From an uncultured Methanomicrobiales archaeon (GTDB taxonomy: Archaea; Halobacteriota; Methanomicrobia; Methanomicrobiales; Methanospirillaceae): DNA of 64,000 bases. The notes under the pieces were generated by a model. That model made no database searches. It worked only from the letters and a program-made list of their open reading frames with translations, and was not told the origin of the DNA. Shown piece by piece: positions 1 through 8,768 of the stretch. The number at the start of each line of letters is the position of its first letter. The stretch's first letter is position 1. Location of the stretch: assembly GCA_903832665.1 (NCBI GenBank), contig CAILCG010000014.1:372001-436000 (forward strand), given 5' to 3'. Both the position numbers and the translations under genes were made by a program.

Positions 1-161
1 AGGAATGTTGGTTTTCGTCATGCTGTTCACACACACATTGTTACTGGAAGTCTTCTGGCGGGTTCACTACATACCCTTTACGGTTTGAAGCGGAGGGAGA
101 AACATGCGACCGAACTGACGGATCTCAAACGGAAAATATCACAAACGAAAAAATGTGTTCT

Positions 162-410
162 GGAGAAATGCACATGAACAAAGTGTTTGGGCCTGAAGCG
201 TGAAAATCGGTACCATAATCTGGCGTAACGATGAACCCCCGCCTCAGGGCCTCTCCAATGCACGGCGGGGCAAAGTGGTTTCCAGCATTTTTATTTTCGG
301 TAATTGATTCGCCGCGGGGGCACCCTTCGGGAGCGGCGAAGCTATCGTATCCGGGGGCATGAGGGTCTCAACCCCCATCAGGATAGTTGAAATAGCACAA
401 TTTTCGTGGG
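162..410 (+). repeat. R1 structured dispersed repeat, copy 1
   Basis: This intergenic block aligns along most of its length with 12582-12840. It can form three hairpins: CCCCGCC (237-243) with GGCGGGG (264-270), TTCGCCGC (308-315) with GCGGCGAA (333-340), and ATGAGGG (359-365) with CCCCCAT (372-378) closing a TCTCAA loop. Copy 2 keeps all three stems, and one pair of the middle stem changes from T-A to C-G with pairing intact. That pattern points to selection on a folded nucleic acid, perhaps a non-coding RNA or a mobile palindromic element. I do not recognise the family, and strand is assigned only by convention. Confidence 0.6.
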
Positions 411-509
411 ACCCTCAAGTGAAACACGCAGACGCTCTTGAGGTATCCAGCGTTTCATGCATCCGACCCGCCCCCACTCGAGCACCTCCCTAATTGCGAT
501 AGACCGCAG

Positions 510-597
510 AAGGTTTGATAAAAAAACCGGGGGTCAAGGGCATGCACCCCTTGGGCCGCCTCCCCCTCTGGGGGAGAGAGGGGGTCACACACATAGT
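510..597 (+). repeat. R2 hairpin repeat, copy 1
   Basis: The core is a near-palindrome (535-553) followed by a C-rich/G-rich hairpin (560-577) and the conserved string GAGAGAGGGGGTCAC. The same arrangement recurs at 12920-13003, at 24282-24401 on the other strand, and at 36036-36163. It lies about 120 bases after R1 copy 1, and the second R1/R2 pair has similar spacing. The function is unknown. Confidence 0.55.
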
Positions 598-719
598 GAT
601 CGAAAGTGAAGGAGGAGACAAGCGAATGAGTGGACAAGATAAGGAGCTGCCCAGAGAAAATAGAGAATTTCGCCAAAGCAAAAAAATGCGTTTAAAAAAA
701 AGCAGAAACACCGGACCGT

Positions 720-1580
720 TCAGACCAGCGGTTCCGGCTGTTGCTCCGAGAGCGCAGGAAGGCGGGTGGTCTTGAAGAGGACCTGATCGCTGCTCTGCCG
801 GATCTTTTCTATGATGAGGTCTTTTGCTTTTTTCGTGATGGCAAAGATCGGGACCGCCACCCCGGCCTGGAGAAGCGCTTTTTTGCCGGCAACTTCCCGG
901 AGTGTCTTTGACGCACAGGACGTAACAAAGTCGGCTGCCGAGACCAGCATCTCGGCCTCTTCGTGGTTAAGCCCCGTCACATGGACGCCAAATATGACTG
1001 CATCGGGATAGCGCTTCCGGATCTCCCGTGCTTCCGCGGGGATCGCGACCGTGACCGCGACATTTTTGTACCCGAGTTCATAGGCCCGCGCTATGCCGGC
1101 CATCTGGTCAAGTCCTGCATGTGCCTTGTCGATCACGATCCCACCGTTCTCCTCAATCCGGTGAATTACATCAGCGTAAGGAACCGTCTTGACCAGGCCC
1201 GACATCCGGCCGCCGATCCCCTGCACCAGCGCGGGTTTCGTCACCAGAACCGTTCCCGCGCCATCACAGGCAAGGACAACGGCATCGATCGTGCCCGCTG
1301 ATAGGCCAAAACTGATAAGTTCCGAGGCCCCGAACCCGACAAACCCCCGGGTATCGGAGACTTCGCGCCCGGGGGTGCACATGCCCCACGCTTTGATCCG
1401 GTGCTCGATATTTGCCTTCACGGATTCCTTGTCAAGGATTGTAAGGGGATGAGCGAATTTTTTCGTGAGCGGGCATGAGGTGATTCGTGCTTCCCCCACT
1501 TCGACAACCTCACCGTTCCGTATTACGACCCGGCACCTGCCGACTGCTTCGAGAATGTGTTCATCGGAATTCTTGGTCAT
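720..1580 (-). CDS. Methanogenesis marker protein 8 (DUF2099 family)
   Basis: The 286-residue product matches my memory of the DUF2099 / methanogenesis marker 8 family, which occurs almost only in methanogens and has no firmly established biochemical role. Recognisable blocks are the early GRCRVVIRNGEVVEVGEARI, the Cys-containing ITSCPLTKKF, a glycine-rich GFVGFGASELISFGL, and VIDKAHAGLDQMAGIARAYE. I chose the ATG at 1580 because the open frame upstream to 1754 reads as low-complexity, Arg/Cys-rich sequence unlike the family. The gene stands alone, with an R2 repeat just beyond its 3' end. Its presence is one of the clearest markers that the host is a methanogen. Confidence 0.88.
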   Translation of the reverse strand: MTKNSDEHILEAVGRCRVVIRNGEVVEVGEARITSCPLTKKFAHPLTILDKESVKANIEHRIKAWGMCTPGREVSDTRGFVGFGASELISFGLSAGTIDAVVLACDGAGTVLVTKPALVQGIGGRMSGLVKTVPYADVIHRIEENGGIVIDKAHAGLDQMAGIARAYELGYKNVAVTVAIPAEAREIRKRYPDAVIFGVHVTGLNHEEAEMLVSAADFVTSCASKTLREVAGKKALLQAGVAVPIFAITKKAKDLIIEKIRQSSDQVLFKTTRLPALSEQQPEPLV

Positions 1581-2014
1581 GGATATCAGTGATGAGTATT
1601 TTGAGCTGGGGGATAATGAGGCATTGCATGATCCACGACCGGACCGGGGGATCTTAATTATCGCAGGGTGCCACAAAAATAGAACACAACCATGACATCT
1701 CCCTGCCAGACGCCCGTCCCGCCGTTTCCCGGCTGGGTTCGATGCGATTACCACACATCCCGCCCGGTAACGGGAGAGGATGTTGCAGCATTTTAGGGAA
1801 AGGAGGAGCTCTATGTCCGGGAGACACCCTCAGGCCTGGTGAATATTATTTATAAGTTCGGACTTCTCGAACTCCATTGCATAATCGGAGAGTCTAAGAT
1901 AGAAGTCTGGTTAAACCCGGAGAACGGCGCCTATCCCTCAGAATATCTCGAAGCCCTGCTCTCGACAAGATTTGAAAACATTGCAGCCTGAAGAAGAAGG
2001 CTTTAAAAAAAAAG
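1581..2014. other. Intergenic region between marker 8 and mop
   Basis: This holds the divergent upstream region of the marker 8 gene and the short remnant-like frame at 1839-1991. A TATA-like TATTTATAAG lies at about 1847-1857. I see no repeats or RNA gene. Confidence 0.35.
1839..1991 (+). pseudogene. Short unrecognised open frame, possible gene remnant
   Basis: Starting at a GTG, 50 codons read as plausible protein (for example IGESKIEVWLNPENG and PSEYLEALLSTRFENIAA) and end at TGA. The same frame stays open upstream to a TAG near 1795 and keeps protein-like character (KEELYVRETPSGLVN), with no ATG. I read this as the tail of a decayed gene or a very small gene with a non-ATG start. The family is not recognised. 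Confidence 0.3.
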
Positions 2015-2224
2015 TTAATCGATCCCGACCATCACTTCGGAAGCCTTCATGATCGCGTAGACCTTCGATCCTTCATGCAGTTTTAAGGATTCTGCGGAGT
2101 GGGTGGTGATGGATGATACGATCTCGTTGCCACCGGCAATGGTGATCACGACTTCTGTGCTTACCGGACCTTTCTTGATCGTCTTGACGGTCCCTGCAAT
2201 CTGATTTCGTGCACTGATCTTCAT
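2015..2224 (-). CDS. mop: Mop-type molybdopterin/molybdate-binding protein (TOBE domain)
   Basis: The 69-residue product is one TOBE (Mop) domain: MKISARNQIAGTVKTIKKG, then VSTEVVITIAGGNEIVSSIT, then SLKLHEGSKVYAIMKASEVM. Such single-domain proteins assemble into oligomers that bind molybdate or tungstate in the cytoplasm and are thought to buffer or store it. I start at the ATG at 2224, which has GGTGA upstream; an in-frame GTG lies four codons earlier. It is transcribed alone, but it fits the window's heavy load of Mo/W genes (modABC, moeA, fwd, fdh, tupBC, aor). Confidence 0.9.
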   Translation of the reverse strand: MKISARNQIAGTVKTIKKGPVSTEVVITIAGGNEIVSSITTHSAESLKLHEGSKVYAIMKASEVMVGID

Positions 2225-2324
2225 GGTTTTCACCACGCGTTATTAGCTACCGGGAGTATTTAAGGATATCAATGTCCATGGGGTAAAAAGAAGATCCCGT
2301 CCTCGCGAGGAAATGGAGATACGG

Positions 2325-2530
2325 TAAAACAAGCCCTGTGAAGGCTCCGTTTTCCAAAACCGGTTCTGAAAAAGCCCGCAAAACAGCCGTATTCCATTCC
2401 AGTGAAAAACATCCCCAATTTTCTATCCGATTGCCGAAATAGACATGGAAACGCCCACTCCGGATGCCCGCCAAAGGCCATTAAACCGGGACTTTTTTGC
2501 CACCTGGTTTAGTCCATTCTTGCACCCTAA
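2325..2530 (-). repeat. R3 dispersed repeat, copy A
   Basis: Read on the minus strand, this about 200-base block aligns with R3 copies at 2605-2815, 25255-25460 and 39162-39365. Shared landmarks are GTGGCAAAAAA, GGTTTAATGGCC, GGGCGTTTCC, TATTTCGGCAATCGG and AACCGGTTTTGG. It contains no open frame of note. Confidence 0.6.
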
Positions 2531-2604
2531 ACCCTACCAGAATGCGAATAAGGGGGATCTTTTTTCCGGCGATCAAATTAACGCTGTAGGATGCAAGTGC
2601 TCAG

Positions 2605-2815
2605 GTGTTGAACCTAAATACGCCTTTTGCGGGCTTTTTTTCCCAAAACCGGTCCCGGGAAACCCTGTAAAACAGCCGAAATCAGGACCCGTCGAAAATT
2701 CGCTTAAATATCGCTTTGATTGACGAAATACAAACGGAAACACCCTCTCCGGATGCCCGCCAAAGCCCATTAAACCGGGGCAATTTTCGCCACCTATTTT
2801 ACCCTGTACCAGTAC
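2605..2815 (-). repeat. R3 dispersed repeat, copy B
   Basis: This second minus-strand copy follows copy A directly, giving a head-to-tail pair. GGTGGCGAAAA, CCGGTTTAATGGGC, GGTGTTTCC, TATTTCGTCAATC and GACCGGTTTTGGGAAA are conserved. Nothing else is seen between mop and the trmO-like gene. Confidence 0.6.
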
Positions 2816-2975
2816 TCTGGATTCGAACAGAATATGCGTAGTGGGACATTTTTTTCCGACCGTTGTTTAAAAAAAACCGGAACATGCGGACCCGGGATCG
2901 CGACCCGGACCTTTCCCGGATTTTCCGTAGCCTCATCTGTTCGCCAATGCGGCAGATATCCCGTTTTTCCCGGTC

Positions 2976-3485
2976 TCATTTACTCTTCCCACAGAACCTT
3001 CCGTCCGCTTTCATAACGGCAACCCGTTCCCGGCAGCCGGCAAACCACCCGGACATCTCATCCGGGAAACAATCGAACTCTGGCACATAAGGCTTGATGT
3101 CCAGGAGAGGTGTCCCGTCTACCACATCAACGCCCTCGATCACCAGCTCGCAACCCTGCACCGCGATGAGCTGCACAACCGAGAGGCCGATCGCATTCGG
3201 GCGCCGGGGGGCCCGGGTGGCAAAGATGCCATGCGGTACAGTATCAAGGAAGGGGATCACTTCGAGCGAGTGGCCCTCTGAACGGTGGAGATGATAGAGA
3301 AGAATGATCCGGGAAAAACCATCCAGGTCACGCAGACCCTCACGATATTTCTCATCGATCACCACAGTTCCCCTGACCCCTACCGCACCCGCGGGCTGGA
3401 TCGGCATACCGGCAGGTTCCGTAAACGGGGAGTGAATGATACCGATGGGAGTGAAAGAAACAGCAGGTCCTGGATAGCTAGTCAA
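2976..3485 (-). CDS. trmO: TrmO-family tRNA N6-threonylcarbamoyladenosine methyltransferase
   Basis: The 169 residues match the TrmO (YaeB/VirR/TsaA) family, which uses S-adenosylmethionine to methylate t6A37 in some tRNAs. Visible family motifs are PIGIIHSPF at the N terminus, DLDGFSRIILLYHLHRS, and the hallmark GIFATRAPRRPNAIGLSVV followed by VDVVDGTPLLDIKPYVPEFD. Some archaeal members are poorly characterised, so the exact substrate is inferred from the family. The start is a TTG at 3485 preceded by AAAGGTGA at suitable spacing. It is convergent with nothing obvious and looks monocistronic. Confidence 0.85.
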   Translation of the reverse strand: MTSYPGPAVSFTPIGIIHSPFTEPAGMPIQPAGAVGVRGTVVIDEKYREGLRDLDGFSRIILLYHLHRSEGHSLEVIPFLDTVPHGIFATRAPRRPNAIGLSVVQLIAVQGCELVIEGVDVVDGTPLLDIKPYVPEFDCFPDEMSGWFAGCRERVAVMKADGRFCGKSK

Positions 3486-3548
3486 TGCGGATCACCTTTA
3501 ACCCGGGAATCCGGTAAAGAGCACGAGCCGGATCACGAATGAGTCTAA

Positions 3549-4377
3549 TCAATTCTTGTCATTCATTTTATTAAAATAGTACACGCCCATCAGGAGTCCC
3601 GGGCATGAATGTTCGGGATTTCCCAGGACCGCGAAGGGATCAGACCGGATCAGTACGGCTATTGCAGGCGCCGGGTTTCTGACGGGTTCTGAAGAGAGTT
3701 GCACATCCGAAGACCATATCATCATTCCCACGCAGGAGCCCAGGGCGAACAGGCATACTGGCACCGATGAGGCGCCCGGCCAGTTGCCAAGGAACTGGAA
3801 CCCGAAAATGATTCCTGCCACCGAGCAATGATAGAAATGGAACTGGGCGATCCTCCGGTCACTGGTATCGCAGGGCCGGATCGAACCGAAAATTTTCATC
3901 GTGCTGAACGGGAAGAGGGGTGTGATTCCCTTCCGCGTACAGAGATCCTCAAGCAGGTGCAGGACCATCCCGAGCACCACCCCGCCAAGGAATGCAACGG
4001 GAAGATACAGCGCTGCGCTTCCCATGACGAGGAATGCCGGAAGAATCAGGAGTGCGGTACAGGCAGCCCCGATACACAGGATGCCCGGTACAGAATGAGT
4101 CAACCGCTTGTCTGTCGGATGATATATGCCCCCTGACACGGCATGATACGCCGGACGGATCATAGATGTGCATACGATACTGCTGAACCGGAACGAGCCA
4201 TGCAAGGGTCCTGAGCTGAATGCCGTGCGGCTTTTTCATCTGGATGTCCGGTAGGATGGCCCCCGTGCAGGCTCCCAGGCAGATAATCAAGATAAGAACC
4301 GGATCGGAAGGCACCAGCGCACCGCAGAGTATAACGGTACAAAGGATTGCCAGTGCGAGATGGTGCCGGGTTATCAT
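3549..4377 (-). pseudogene. Membrane-bound metal-dependent hydrolase-like protein (YdjM/DUF457), frameshifted
   Basis: Two overlapping frames form one protein. The N-terminal frame (from ATG 4377, GGAG upstream) has two membrane segments and GAILPDIQMKKPHGI. The C-terminal frame continues with TDKRLTHSVPG, three or more membrane segments and PLFPFSTMKIFGSIRP. In the YdjM family a PD(I/L)D-like motif and an HRGLTHS-like motif sit in one polypeptide, so the switch of frame between about 4140 and 4205 is a lesion; the total length fits one extra or two missing bases. No homopolymer marks the site. The substrate is unknown; the family is usually called a putative zinc-dependent hydrolase. Confidence 0.7.
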
Positions 4378-4401
4378 GAGGGTGCTCCGGTAAAAATTCA
4401 A

Positions 4402-4898
4402 GGGATTTGGTTAGAATCCCATTCGTTCATAGCTTCTTTGTTGTGTGCATGCGTCCACGGTGTGTGCTTTGGTGGACTATATCTGATAAGATCCCGGTAA
4501 TTATAATTGTTTGCATTTAACTTATTGATTTTGTTAACATTAATTGTTTTATAATTTTGAGAGAGGGCAAAATACCCGGTTTTTCCTGCAATCGGGAAGA
4601 ATTTTCCCCGGAAACAGAGCGGATGGGGAAAGACGAAAAAAGGAGTGGGATGCTCCATTACGCCAGCCCTGGAGATTTACCCCCCCTCACAGGGACATGA
4701 CCGGACTTGAGGTCAGCCACGCAGTGAACCGGGAACAAACCATTCCCGGACAAAAAAAGAAAGGCGTTCATTTTTTCGTGCTGTAAGTCAATGGGAGTAC
4801 CAGGAAAAGGAAGAGAAACATAGGTAAATTAAAAATAATTTATTTTTACATAATATAATTAAAGATATTTTACACAATTCCCGTAAAGGTAGTACACA
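4402..4898. other. Divergent intergenic region upstream of modA
   Basis: The left half is AT-rich and would hold the promoter of the minus-strand hydrolase-like gene. The right half holds the modABC promoter with the inverted repeat at 4831-4847. No gene or dispersed repeat was seen. Confidence 0.4.
4831..4847. promoter_or_regulatory. AT-rich inverted repeat upstream of modABC
   Basis: AAAAATAA-T-TTATTTTT is a perfect 8+1+8 inverted repeat 67 bases before the modA start. It sits beside TATA-like ATAATATAATT (4850-4860). It could be an operator for an oxyanion-responsive repressor, but the high AT content weakens the case. Confidence 0.35.
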
Positions 4899-4913
4899 TT
4901 GGAACGATCCACC

Positions 4914-5903
4914 ATGAAAAGACCCGTAAAAACCAGCCAGATCATCCTCACCGGTATCGTATGCGGACTACTGATGCTCACGGCAGTATTTGCCGGATGC
5001 ACATCCTCAACCCCGGCACAGCCGGCAACCACTACTGCACCAACACCCGCAGCACCTGTGACGACCGTGCTCCCCGTAGCAACCGCTACCGCACAGCCAA
5101 CGCCCCTGGCAGTCAGCACGACCGCGGCACCGGTTGTCGTTGCAACCACCAGCACACCGGCACCGGTCTTCACGTACTCGGAAGGCAATGTGGTAGCATT
5201 TACTGCCGCCTCCCTCAAGGGAGTCTCACCGAAACTTGCCACAAATTTTGAGAAGATATACCCCGGCCACCATGTGGTCTTCAACCTTGACGGCACCCAG
5301 GCACTCAGGACGCAGGTGCAGAATGGCGCGTACGCGGATGTGTTCATCTCTGCAAGCAATGCCTACACCACGGAACTCACCAAAGGCGGGTACTTTGTTG
5401 ACGGGACCGTGCAGCCCCTCACGTCCAATTACGTGATCGTCATCCTGCCGGCCAAAAATCCCGCAAACATAAAGTCCCTGGCAGATCTTGCAAAGCCCGG
5501 TGTGAAGATTGCGATGGAAGATAAGACGGTACCTGCCGGCACCGCTACGATCGCGGCCCTTGCCAATCTTGCAAAATCCACCTACACTCCCGATTGGAAT
5601 GCCTCGGTCTTTAAGAACGTAGTGACCTATGAGACCTCTGAACCCGGTGTTGCTACTAAGGTCGCGCTCGGTGAAGTGGATGCCGGGTTCGTGTACGAGT
5701 CCACGTACACCGCAGCTCCCAAAGATACCTACACGGCCATTACCATTCCCAAGGCAGACAACTACCTCCAGACCTACACCATCGGCGTCATGAAGCAGTC
5801 CACGAGCAAGGGGGCAGCAGCCGATTTCGAGACATTCATGCTCTCCGCATCAGGCCAGCAGGCACTCAAGGACTATGGCTTCAGGCCGATCTCAACTTCA
5901 TAA
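4914..5903 (+). CDS. modA: Molybdate/tungstate ABC transporter, substrate-binding lipoprotein
   Basis: The 329-residue product is a ModA-type periplasmic-binding lipoprotein. A signal segment ends in VFAGC (lipobox), followed by a long Thr/Pro/Ala-rich linker (about residues 26-80) that would tether the domain to the membrane. The binding domain starts at VVAFTAASLKGVSPKLATNFE, a typical ModA opening, and contains ADVFISAS and LGEVDAGFVYESTY. The Ser of AASL and of ISAS are the expected anion contacts. The chosen start is ATG 4914; a TTG at 4899 with AAAGGT upstream is an alternative. It leads a modABC operon, and its specificity between molybdate and tungstate cannot be read from sequence. 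Confidence 0.93.
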   Translation: MKRPVKTSQIILTGIVCGLLMLTAVFAGCTSSTPAQPATTTAPTPAAPVTTVLPVATATAQPTPLAVSTTAAPVVVATTSTPAPVFTYSEGNVVAFTAASLKGVSPKLATNFEKIYPGHHVVFNLDGTQALRTQVQNGAYADVFISASNAYTTELTKGGYFVDGTVQPLTSNYVIVILPAKNPANIKSLADLAKPGVKIAMEDKTVPAGTATIAALANLAKSTYTPDWNASVFKNVVTYETSEPGVATKVALGEVDAGFVYESTYTAAPKDTYTAITIPKADNYLQTYTIGVMKQSTSKGAAADFETFMLSASGQQALKDYGFRPISTS

Positions 5904-5972
5904 TCTTCTCCCTTTTTACCCTGCCGGAAACATAGTATGCCTAAGCACGATTCGGTCCGGAACAGGAATTGC

Positions 5973-6794
5973 ATGAATCCTCCACGTATCTTTTCAGAAA
6001 AAACCCGGAGGACCATCGCCCAGGTAGGGGCAGCGGTCCTGGTTGCATCCGTAACGCTGTACCTTGCGTTGCCGGTAGTAGCCCTGTTCTTCAAGACCAC
6101 TCCTGAACTCTTCTTATCTTCCCTTACCACGCCTGATGTGATCAGCGCTCTTGTCCTCAGCCTCTTCACTTCCACAGTCTCATTAGGTGTGGTGATCCTT
6201 GTCGGAACGCCGTTTGCCTATATCCACTGCCGGAACGAGTACCCCGGAAAAGTGATTGTCGACACCCTCATCGATCTCCCGCTCGTGCTGCCTCCCGCAG
6301 TTGCGGGACTCGCGCTTCTTGTACTCTGGGGGCGGGTGGGTATTCTGGGACAGTACCTTTCCCTGTTTGGGATCAGCATTGCATTCACGACCCTCGCTGT
6401 CATCATGGCGCAGATCTTTGTTGCTTCACCGTTCTACGTGCGTCAGGCAAAATCCCTCTTCGAACAACTCGACCCGGCCTACGAGCAGACCGCACGGACG
6501 CTGGGGGCATCCCCCCTGCGAATCTTTGCCCTGATCACCCTGCCCCTGACGGCGAGCGGTCTTGTGTCAGGAGCGGTTATGACCTTCGGGCGGGCCCTGG
6601 GTGAGTTCGGGGCAACGATCATGTTTGCCGGTAACGTCCCCGGGGTGACCCAGACGATGCCGCTGGCAGTGTACATGAACATGGCCGGAGATTACCATGC
6701 CGGGATCACTATCGCCATCCTGCTCGTGATCATCTCGTTTGCGATCATGATTGCCATCCGGTTGCTCAGCCGGCAGGAGGCTTCCCATGCTTGA
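5973..6794 (+). CDS. modB: Molybdate/tungstate ABC transporter, permease
   Basis: This is a 273-residue inner-membrane permease with about six membrane segments. It carries the ABC-permease EAA loop AYEQTARTLGASPLRIFALITLP, followed by GRALGEFGATIMFAGN, the signature of ModB-type permeases. I prefer ATG 5973, preceded by AGGAATTGC; an ATG at 5937 would add 12 residues without a ribosome site. It follows modA after a gap of about 70 bases, and its stop overlaps the start of modC, so translation is probably coupled. Confidence 0.93.
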   Translation: MNPPRIFSEKTRRTIAQVGAAVLVASVTLYLALPVVALFFKTTPELFLSSLTTPDVISALVLSLFTSTVSLGVVILVGTPFAYIHCRNEYPGKVIVDTLIDLPLVLPPAVAGLALLVLWGRVGILGQYLSLFGISIAFTTLAVIMAQIFVASPFYVRQAKSLFEQLDPAYEQTARTLGASPLRIFALITLPLTASGLVSGAVMTFGRALGEFGATIMFAGNVPGVTQTMPLAVYMNMAGDYHAGITIAILLVIISFAIMIAIRLLSRQEASHA

Positions 6795-7485
6795 GGCAGT
6801 GATCCACAAAAAACTGCGGGACTTTACGCTCGATATCGCCCTTCGTGCCGGTCCGGGGGAGATCGTGGTGCTGATGGGAGAGAACGGTGCCGGGAAATCG
6901 ACTGCTCTCAACAGTATTGCCGGACTGGTCTGTCCGGATGCGGGATCGATCCGGCTGGCGGGGTCAGTGCTCTTTGATTCGGGCACCGGGTCAGATACCC
7001 CGGTTGAACACCGCCGCATCGGGTATGTGTTCCAGGACTCGGTGGTCTTTCCCCACTACTCGGTGAGGGAGAACCTCGCCTTTGGACTCCGGGCCCGGCA
7101 CAAACCTCCGGCCGTCATAAGGGAGCGGGTTGACTACTGGCTGCGCGCAATGGATATCGAAGTGCTTGCTGAGGTAAAAGCCGGAAACCTCTCGGGAGGG
7201 CAGAAGCAACGGGTTGCCCTCGGGCGGGCCCTTGCCACCGAGCCGGCCCTTCTCATGCTTGACGAGCCATTCAATGCGCTGGATACGGATAATATCCGGC
7301 TGGTAAAGGAACTGACGCGGACCTTTGTGACCGGGATGCAGATACCCTGCCTTATCGTCACCCACCGTATGACCGATTGCCGGGATGTCGGGGACCGGGT
7401 CTGCGTGATCAGCAGGGGTATCAGGAAATGGGAAGGAACGCCGGAGGATCTGACAGGCTGTTCGTGTGCGGGAGAGGAGCCCTGA
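6787..7485 (+). CDS. modC: Molybdate/tungstate ABC transporter, ATPase
   Basis: The 232-residue ATPase has a Walker A (GENGAGKST), Q-loop (VFQDSVVFPHYSVRENLAFG), ABC signature (LSGGQKQRVALGRAL), Walker B (LLMLDEPFNALD) and switch His (IVTHRMTD). It lacks the C-terminal TOBE regulatory domain of bacterial ModC, a common archaeal form. It begins inside the modB stop (ATG 6787, TGA 6792-6794). The operon ends at oligo-T shared with the convergent gene that follows. Confidence 0.93.
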   Translation: MLEAVIHKKLRDFTLDIALRAGPGEIVVLMGENGAGKSTALNSIAGLVCPDAGSIRLAGSVLFDSGTGSDTPVEHRRIGYVFQDSVVFPHYSVRENLAFGLRARHKPPAVIRERVDYWLRAMDIEVLAEVKAGNLSGGQKQRVALGRALATEPALLMLDEPFNALDTDNIRLVKELTRTFVTGMQIPCLIVTHRMTDCRDVGDRVCVISRGIRKWEGTPEDLTGCSCAGEEP

Positions 7486-7510
7486 CCGCTGGCTTTGGCA
7501 AAAAGGCACC

Positions 7511-7524
7511 GCTTTTTTTTTTAA
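7511..7524. terminator. Oligo-T/oligo-A tract between convergent modC and DsrE-fusion genes
   Basis: A run of ten T followed by AAAA lies in the 35-base gap between two converging genes. It offers an oligo-T stop signal for modABC; the plus-strand AAAA gives only a short T run for the opposite transcript. Confidence 0.5.
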
Positions 7525-8768
7525 AAGATCAGTACCCTCTGGTGATCCGCCGCCACATGGCCGGGCGGATAGAAGAGGATCTTTCCCAGGCCCGGGTACC
7601 CGATGTCCAGCACTGCATTGAGGGACTTGTCCTTGGCAATTCCCCGCTTCTGGAGCGAAGGAGTGAATGCAAAGAAGTGAAGGTTCTCGCTTCCTGCTAC
7701 CGCATTGACCAGGTCCTGGAGATTGTCTTCCGCAGAACCTGAGGGCAACCGGTGATTTCCGGTCACCGCATAGATCCCGTCTTCGATAAAGATCACCCGC
7801 GTCAGGATGCCCGCATGGGCACAGGCTGCAGCAAATGAAACGGCCCCGGTGGCGAGTCCGGTGCTGTAGGGACTCCGGGTGACGAGGAGCGTAACCGGTG
7901 GGGCCCGGCTGGTCTTGTCAGTCCGGTCGAAAGAGGGGGCAGCATTCTGCTTGCGCAGGTGAAGGGAGCCACAATCGGGAGAGAGGATCGTATGATTCTG
8001 GGTAAAGCGGTCAACCATCTGGTTGAGCTCCCGGATCTTAAACGGCCTGATGGTGCAGGTCGAGATCACCGCACCCTGGCCATCATCCCAGGTGCTGTAA
8101 CCCCGTGCATTGGCAGAACGGGCGCAGGCAAGGGCCAGAAACTCAAGCCCTGCAGCCGCGGCCTGATCGCCCAGCCCGGCAAGACCTTCCCCGATATTTT
8201 CGGCATCGGCAGGGCGCTGGCCGTGGTGACCAAGATGGATCCCGTCAAGGTAGGCATAGAGTTCCGCAGAGATCCGCTCCCCCAGGACCGCCGAAAGGAA
8301 ACAGAGACCATGCCATGCAGAACGATGCATATAGGGCGACTCCAGCTGGAACCAGCCGGCAGACCCCGGCACGGAAGGTTTGGTCTGCCGGGCAGCATGG
8401 GCAAGATCCTTCCAGAACGAGGGCTTCCTGTCGGTACCGGGACTGTTCACATCAATCACCTGGTCCGGAAATCTCATCCGGAGGGGGCCGATACTGATCC
8501 CCCGCAGGTCGAGTTCCTGCCGGTCACAGACAATCCGTACCGGTGAAAACGAGAGGATGATGTTCCAGACCTGCAGGGTTTCGGGCTCTTCCAGGCTATA
8601 GAGCGCATCCCCCGTCAGGAAGAACGAGAAGACCGGGCTCTCGCTCTTCTTCTGGTGCATCAGGGTTTCGGGGTACAGCTGGACAAAGAAGAACTTGAGG
8701 CTCTCTTCGATCCATGAAAGTCGCTCGACGGCAACAGGACCTGAGAGGAGGAAAAAATGTGCATTCAT
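7521..8768 (-). CDS. Triple DsrE/TusBCD-like sulfur-relay fusion protein
   Basis: The 415 residues look like three DsrE-superfamily domains in one chain. Domain 1 (about 1-115) opens MNAHFFLLSGPVAVE and contains FFLTGDALYSLEE. Domain 2 (about 150-245) has LYAYLDGIHLGHHGQRPADA and the TusD/DsrE-like CARSANARGYS. Domain 3 (about 290-415) has TLLVTRSPYSTGLATGAVSF and VIFIEDGIYAV, typical of TusC/DsrF. In bacteria TusB, TusC and TusD are separate subunits passing persulfide sulfur. A single-chain version is inferred to move sulfur or form a heteromer-like assembly. It faces modABC and lies beside moeA, so a link to molybdopterin or tungstopterin sulfur chemistry is possible but unproven. Cysteines are few: one in CARSA and one in ISTCT are candidates. 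Confidence 0.75.
   Translation of the reverse strand: MNAHFFLLSGPVAVERLSWIEESLKFFFVQLYPETLMHQKKSESPVFSFFLTGDALYSLEEPETLQVWNIILSFSPVRIVCDRQELDLRGISIGPLRMRFPDQVIDVNSPGTDRKPSFWKDLAHAARQTKPSVPGSAGWFQLESPYMHRSAWHGLCFLSAVLGERISAELYAYLDGIHLGHHGQRPADAENIGEGLAGLGDQAAAAGLEFLALACARSANARGYSTWDDGQGAVISTCTIRPFKIRELNQMVDRFTQNHTILSPDCGSLHLRKQNAAPSFDRTDKTSRAPPVTLLVTRSPYSTGLATGAVSFAAACAHAGILTRVIFIEDGIYAVTGNHRLPSGSAEDNLQDLVNAVAGSENLHFFAFTPSLQKRGIAKDKSLNAVLDIGYPGLGKILFYPPGHVAADHQRVLIF

Larger units (their letters stand above)
1..719. other. Gene-free left end carrying R1 and R2
   Basis: Apart from repeats R1 and R2 I see no convincing gene. An ATG at 626 preceded by GGAGGA opens a 49-codon basic frame, but it runs into the 3' end of the gene that follows on the other strand and its composition is not protein-like. 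Confidence 0.5.

Noticed and set aside
515..775. Plus-strand open frame with an ATG at 626 preceded by GGAGGA
   Set aside because: The sequence is basic and low in hydrophobic residues, spans the R2 repeat and overlaps the 3' end of the marker 8 gene on the other strand.
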